DNA of 44,595 nt from an uncultured Collinsella sp. (lineage in GTDB: Bacteria; Actinomycetota; Coriobacteriia; Coriobacteriales; Coriobacteriaceae). Shown here piece after piece: positions 41,221 through 44,595 of the stretch; the first letter of the stretch is position 1; every line of letters starts with the position of its first letter. The notes beneath the pieces are model-generated. The model was given only the letters and a program-made list of their open reading frames with translations, had not been told where the DNA came from and did not search any database. The stretch lies in the NCBI GenBank assembly GCA_902493125.1, contig CABUOF010000006.1, positions 1 through 44,595 on the forward strand. Direction: 5' to 3'. The position numbers and the translations under genes were made by a program.

Positions 41221-41353
41221 TTCTGGAGTTCCTTTCGAGTTCCTTGCAAAAAATGTATGACACCTCTGAGACACGGTGAGGTCATGCAAGCGCCTACTAT
41301 AGCACGCTCCCCCTCAAAGGGATAGAACGAATTTGTCAAATAGGCAGGTATCA

Positions 41354-42316
41354 TCACGATTTTCTCAAGATGTTCGTAATCCAGAGCAAAAGCGCGGTCT
41401 CCGAATCGGCCGAACCCTTGAGCGCGAGCTCTACATCGACGGCACCCTCGAGCGCGGCAACGAGCTCGGTCATCGAAAAACGACGTGCCCAGGTAAGGTG
41501 ATTCTTGACCTGCCAGGCCTGGAGCTTGAGCGTCGCGGCGAGCTCACGCCCCTGCCCACGCCCATCGAGCGCCTTAGCAACAATCAGCTCACGGATGCGA
41601 CCGCATAGCAGCGTGTAGGTCCACACGTAACTCTTAGAGGGCAGAAGTTTAAAGAGCTCGAGCGAACGCCGCATATCGCGAGCCGAGACGGCGTTGAGGA
41701 AGTCCCAGGGTTGAACCTCGGCCGTGCGCACGATCCAACGCTCCACGTCGGCAAGCTCAATCTGGGGCGCCTCGACCATCTGGGCGAGCTTTGCCAGGTC
41801 GTTATCGAGCATGCGCGTGTTTTCGCCCGAACGCGAGACGAGCTCCTCGGCAGCAGCCGTCGAGATGGACTTACCGTGCTGCGTCACCATCTGCTGAACG
41901 CGACGCGGCAGTTCCCAGCGCTTGGTACCCGAGCAATCGACGACAGCCTTCTTGTCAATCTTGGCGATTGCCTTATACAGGCGCGTATTCTTGGCAAGTG
42001 AGTCGGCGATAATGAGACAGACCGTCGTGGGGCTGGGACTTGCGAGGTACTCGACGAGGGGTTCCGAGACCGCCTTGGCAAGCTTGGAGCAGCCGTCGAG
42101 GATCACCAGGCGAAACTCGCTACCCATGGGAAAGGTATTGAGTGAGCCGATGATCGACTCGATATCGGGATCTTTCGTCATGTCGCGTTCATCGAGGTTG
42201 AACTCAACCATACCCGACTTTTCCAAGCGAGCTTTCATACGCGAGACGGCGTGGTCGCGCTTGACCCCATCGGTACCGACGATCAGATAAGCCGGCAGCA
42301 GACCGGTTTCGGACAT
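41354..42316 (-). CDS. holA: DNA polymerase III subunit delta
   Basis: The 320-residue protein matches the HolA family: AYLIVGTDGVKRDHAVSRMKARL at the start, FRLVILDGCSKLAKAVSEPLVEYL in the middle, and a helical collar domain with WDFLNAVSARDMRRSLELFKLL. It opens the sliding clamp within the clamp loader. ATG 42316 has GGGGAG upstream. It lies 78 bases after comEC, and comEC-holA-rpsT is a common Gram-positive order. Confidence 0.9.
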   Translation of the reverse strand: MSETGLLPAYLIVGTDGVKRDHAVSRMKARLEKSGMVEFNLDERDMTKDPDIESIIGSLNTFPMGSEFRLVILDGCSKLAKAVSEPLVEYLASPSPTTVCLIIADSLAKNTRLYKAIAKIDKKAVVDCSGTKRWELPRRVQQMVTQHGKSISTAAAEELVSRSGENTRMLDNDLAKLAQMVEAPQIELADVERWIVRTAEVQPWDFLNAVSARDMRRSLELFKLLPSKSYVWTYTLLCGRIRELIVAKALDGRGQGRELAATLKLQAWQVKNHLTWARRFSMTELVAALEGAVDVELALKGSADSETALLLWITNILRKS

Positions 42317-42394
42317 TGCGCTCCCCTCTCGCAGACTCTCGAATTCGTACCGTGCCATTTTAGCCCAGGGGCCCACCGCGCGCCAACGATGTCA

Positions 42395-44593
42395 TCACGG
42401 CCGCTGGCATCGCATCGCAAAGCCCTTCGCAGTCGGCGTGACGGTAATGTCTCCTTGTTCGATAGTGCAAGCAAATGCGCCGCCCGCTTCCTTAACGGCA
42501 TCGATGCAGGCGTCCGAGGGATGGCCGTAGCGGTTGCCCTCGCCCGCACTCGCGATAGAGAGCTCGGGCTTAAGCGCTTCCAGCAGGTCTAGGTCGACAG
42601 AAACCTTTGAGCCGTGATGTCCCAGCTTGAGCACATCGATATCCCCCACCTTCTGTACAAACTCGCGTTCCTGATCGAGCTCGGCATCACCGGTGAGTAG
42701 CATGCGGAGACTCTGGCCTCCTTGGACATAACTGAGCAGCAAGACAAGCGAGTCTTCATTGCCCTCGCCATCCACGGACTCGAATGGCCACATCACGCGG
42801 GCGCAAAATGAGCCGATGTCGACCGTATCCCCACGGCGCACCTGCCGATACTCCACGCCAGGTCGGCTCAATACCTCGGCAGGAGCATCCTCCAGCGCAT
42901 CCGCCGCCACGGCAATCGTTCCGACCGAAAACTGTTCGAGCACGGCAGGCAGACCACCCCAGTGATCCTCATCCCAATGCGTCACAAAGACGGCGTCGAT
43001 ATGGTGCACGTTATTGCGAACCAACGCCGACACCACGCGCTCATCGAGCCCACAGTCCACGAGCGCCACGGCGCCACCCTGGCGGATAAGAATCGCATCG
43101 GCCTGCCCCACATCGAGCACCGTCACCGAAGGCGACGCGAATCGATCCCAGTAGACGTACGGAATCGCAGCCAAGAGCACCAGGCATGCAAGCCCCGCCG
43201 CCATGGGGCGTGCGCGGGGACGTGGCCACCAGACCAAGAGGACCGCCAGCGCGAACGGCACCACGTATACCCAGACCGTATCGGGCGGCACAGTAACGGA
43301 TGCGCCCGGAACAGCAGCAAAAAGCTGCTCAAAGAACAGCGCGCAACGAGCGACAATCATGGGCACCACGAGAGCCACGCGACTCAACAGCGGCACAAGC
43401 GAGCAGGGCACCAGCACGACCGACGATGCGAGCAGCACGCTTATCACCGGACCGATCACGGCGTTTGCGAGCGGGGCAATGAGCGAAAACGTCCCAAATG
43501 TAGGAATGGTAACGGGAAGAGTCGCCAGCTGCGAGCACAGTGTGACGGACAAAATACTGGCAACCCCCGAGGGCACGCCCAGCTCAACCAAGGCGTAGGT
43601 GGCGTAGGGGCAAAAACAAAGGATGGCAAATACGCTGGCGCACGAAAGCTGAAAACCCATCTCAAACAATACCGTCGGACGCAGCAACACAAAGATTGCC
43701 ATGGTCACAAACAGAGCCGAGAGGCCATGCCGACGACGTCCGGCGCCGTTGGCGACAAGCGTCGCCGCCACCATACAGCACGCGCGCACGGCCGAAGGCG
43801 AAGCGCCCGTAAAGACGGCATAGGCAGCAAGGGCCAGCACCAACAGCCCCCGCTGAAGCCCACGAGAGAGGCGCGTCTTTTGCAGGGCGCTCTCAATCAC
43901 AAACCCCACGATGGCAAGATGGCTGCCCGAGACAGCGATGAGATGCGCGGTGCCCGTTACCGAAAACCAGTCGCCCGCCGGCTGGGCGCGCAGCTCGGCC
44001 GAACGACCGCAGACGACACCGGCAATGAGCGAACGCGCCGGGTCGGTCGCAGGCGCGATGGACGCAAGCAGACCATTTCGCAGCCGAAGCAGCGGCCCCG
44101 GAGAGCCCTCATCGACCGACACAATCCGAACGGCTTTAACCTTGCGTACCTCGCCTCGAAGCACGCGCGAGCGCCCGTACGCGTCGTTCTCAAAGCGCGA
44201 ATTCGACCGATAGCACGTACATGCGAACCGACGCCGGAGCTCGCGATCACACGACAGCCGCACCTGACCCAAACGCTTTTCGCCCGCATACGCATCGCAG
44301 GTATAGGAGTACGCACCGTCATTGATGGACGGGTCGCCGTGCACAACAAACTCGAGGCTGCTTGCCGCTCGACCGTCGAGCGCCTTCGAGGCGCCTAGCG
44401 TGCCCACAGCCCACCACGCCGAGACGACCGCTCCCGCCACGAGACCAACGGACGCGGCATGCAGCCACCGCTTCCAAGGAGCAAGCGGTGCACAAAATTG
44501 AGCCAGCACAACGAATGCCGCCGCCGCAACGGGAATGGCCCATAGCAGCCCGACCGCCGGCGCCTGCTCCCTCAGCAGCACATCAGCGGCCAC
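42395..44593 (-). CDS. comEC: ComEC/Rec2 DNA uptake channel (N terminus at window edge)
   Basis: At least 732 residues are visible. N-terminal helices and a soluble domain come first, then the competence membrane domain (GVVCGRSAEL, TGTAHLIAVSGSHLAIVGF, FTGASPSAVRACCMVA), then a C-terminal metallo-beta-lactamase domain (TVLDVGQADAILI, VTHWDEDHWGGLPAV, LKLGHHGSKVS). ComEC forms the channel that takes single-stranded DNA into the cytoplasm, and the C-terminal domain may be the nuclease. A GTG at 44593 could start the protein, but the true start may be beyond the window. Whether the cell is naturally competent cannot be told from this gene alone. Confidence 0.93.
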   Translation of the reverse strand: MAADVLLREQAPAVGLLWAIPVAAAAFVVLAQFCAPLAPWKRWLHAASVGLVAGAVVSAWWAVGTLGASKALDGRAASSLEFVVHGDPSINDGAYSYTCDAYAGEKRLGQVRLSCDRELRRRFACTCYRSNSRFENDAYGRSRVLRGEVRKVKAVRIVSVDEGSPGPLLRLRNGLLASIAPATDPARSLIAGVVCGRSAELRAQPAGDWFSVTGTAHLIAVSGSHLAIVGFVIESALQKTRLSRGLQRGLLVLALAAYAVFTGASPSAVRACCMVAATLVANGAGRRRHGLSALFVTMAIFVLLRPTVLFEMGFQLSCASVFAILCFCPYATYALVELGVPSGVASILSVTLCSQLATLPVTIPTFGTFSLIAPLANAVIGPVISVLLASSVVLVPCSLVPLLSRVALVVPMIVARCALFFEQLFAAVPGASVTVPPDTVWVYVVPFALAVLLVWWPRPRARPMAAGLACLVLLAAIPYVYWDRFASPSVTVLDVGQADAILIRQGGAVALVDCGLDERVVSALVRNNVHHIDAVFVTHWDEDHWGGLPAVLEQFSVGTIAVAADALEDAPAEVLSRPGVEYRQVRRGDTVDIGSFCARVMWPFESVDGEGNEDSLVLLLSYVQGGQSLRMLLTGDAELDQEREFVQKVGDIDVLKLGHHGSKVSVDLDLLEALKPELSIASAGEGNRYGHPSDACIDAVKEAGGAFACTIEQGDITVTPTAKGFAMRCQRP

Positions 44594-44595
44594 GT

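Overview
The window looks like chromosomal housekeeping DNA from a Coriobacteriia actinobacterium, most likely Collinsella or a close relative. The call rests on gene content and style, not on a database search. The DNA is moderately GC-rich with strongly biased third positions. Actinobacterial order sits beside features usually thought of as Firmicutes-like: RNase Y, RNase J, SpoVS, DegV, a DUF1836 regulator, Gram-positive type SOS boxes and a YneA-like LysM protein next to lexA. I found no rRNA, tRNA, CRISPR array, prophage or transposase gene.

Layout. Positions 1-4542 hold the end of an NlpC/P60 cell-wall hydrolase, a DegV protein, a convergent DUF1836 regulator, thioredoxin reductase (trxB) and a diverging MurG/MGDG-synthase-like glycosyltransferase. 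A 379-base gap with two inverted copies of a palindromic repeat follows. Positions 4922-7826 hold dut, nrdR and a LysM/YneA-like gene, all on the minus strand and divergent from lexA across a promoter region with three SOS boxes. lexA is coupled to a DUF1624-type membrane acyltransferase. From 7811 to the end everything is on the minus strand. Read in transcription order, that is from high to low coordinates, it runs: comEC-holA; rpsT; lepA-dusB-hemW; two dnaJ genes; mtaB-phoH-ybeY-dgkA-era-recO; rpsO-pnp; rnj-ftsK-rodZ-like-yajQ-rimO-pgsA-cinA; recA-recX; rny-GHKL ATPase-spoVS; miaB-miaA-hflX.

Functional themes. There is DNA damage control (lexA, recA, recX, the YneA-like protein, recO, comEC, nrdR/dut), RNA decay and maturation (rny, rnj, pnp, ybeY, phoH, era), and tRNA or ribosome modification (miaA, miaB, mtaB, rimO, dusB). 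There is also translation and protein folding (rpsO, rpsT, lepA, two dnaJ) and division or envelope (ftsK, rodZ-like, pgsA, dgkA, NlpC/P60).

Most unusual signal. Between pnp and rnj (25903-26550) lie two inverted copies of an element I do not recognise. Each has a conserved 69-nt core with an inner hairpin whose changes are compensatory. Each core is enclosed in perfect 36- or 40-bp inverted arms whose sequences are almost entirely different between the copies. A second, unrelated pair with the same general design (core inside long paired arms, opposite orientations) sits at 4571-4909. A shared motif, GTAT(T/G)CAAAACTAGATA, in the degV promoter and the DUF1836 gene's own promoter suggests a small regulon.
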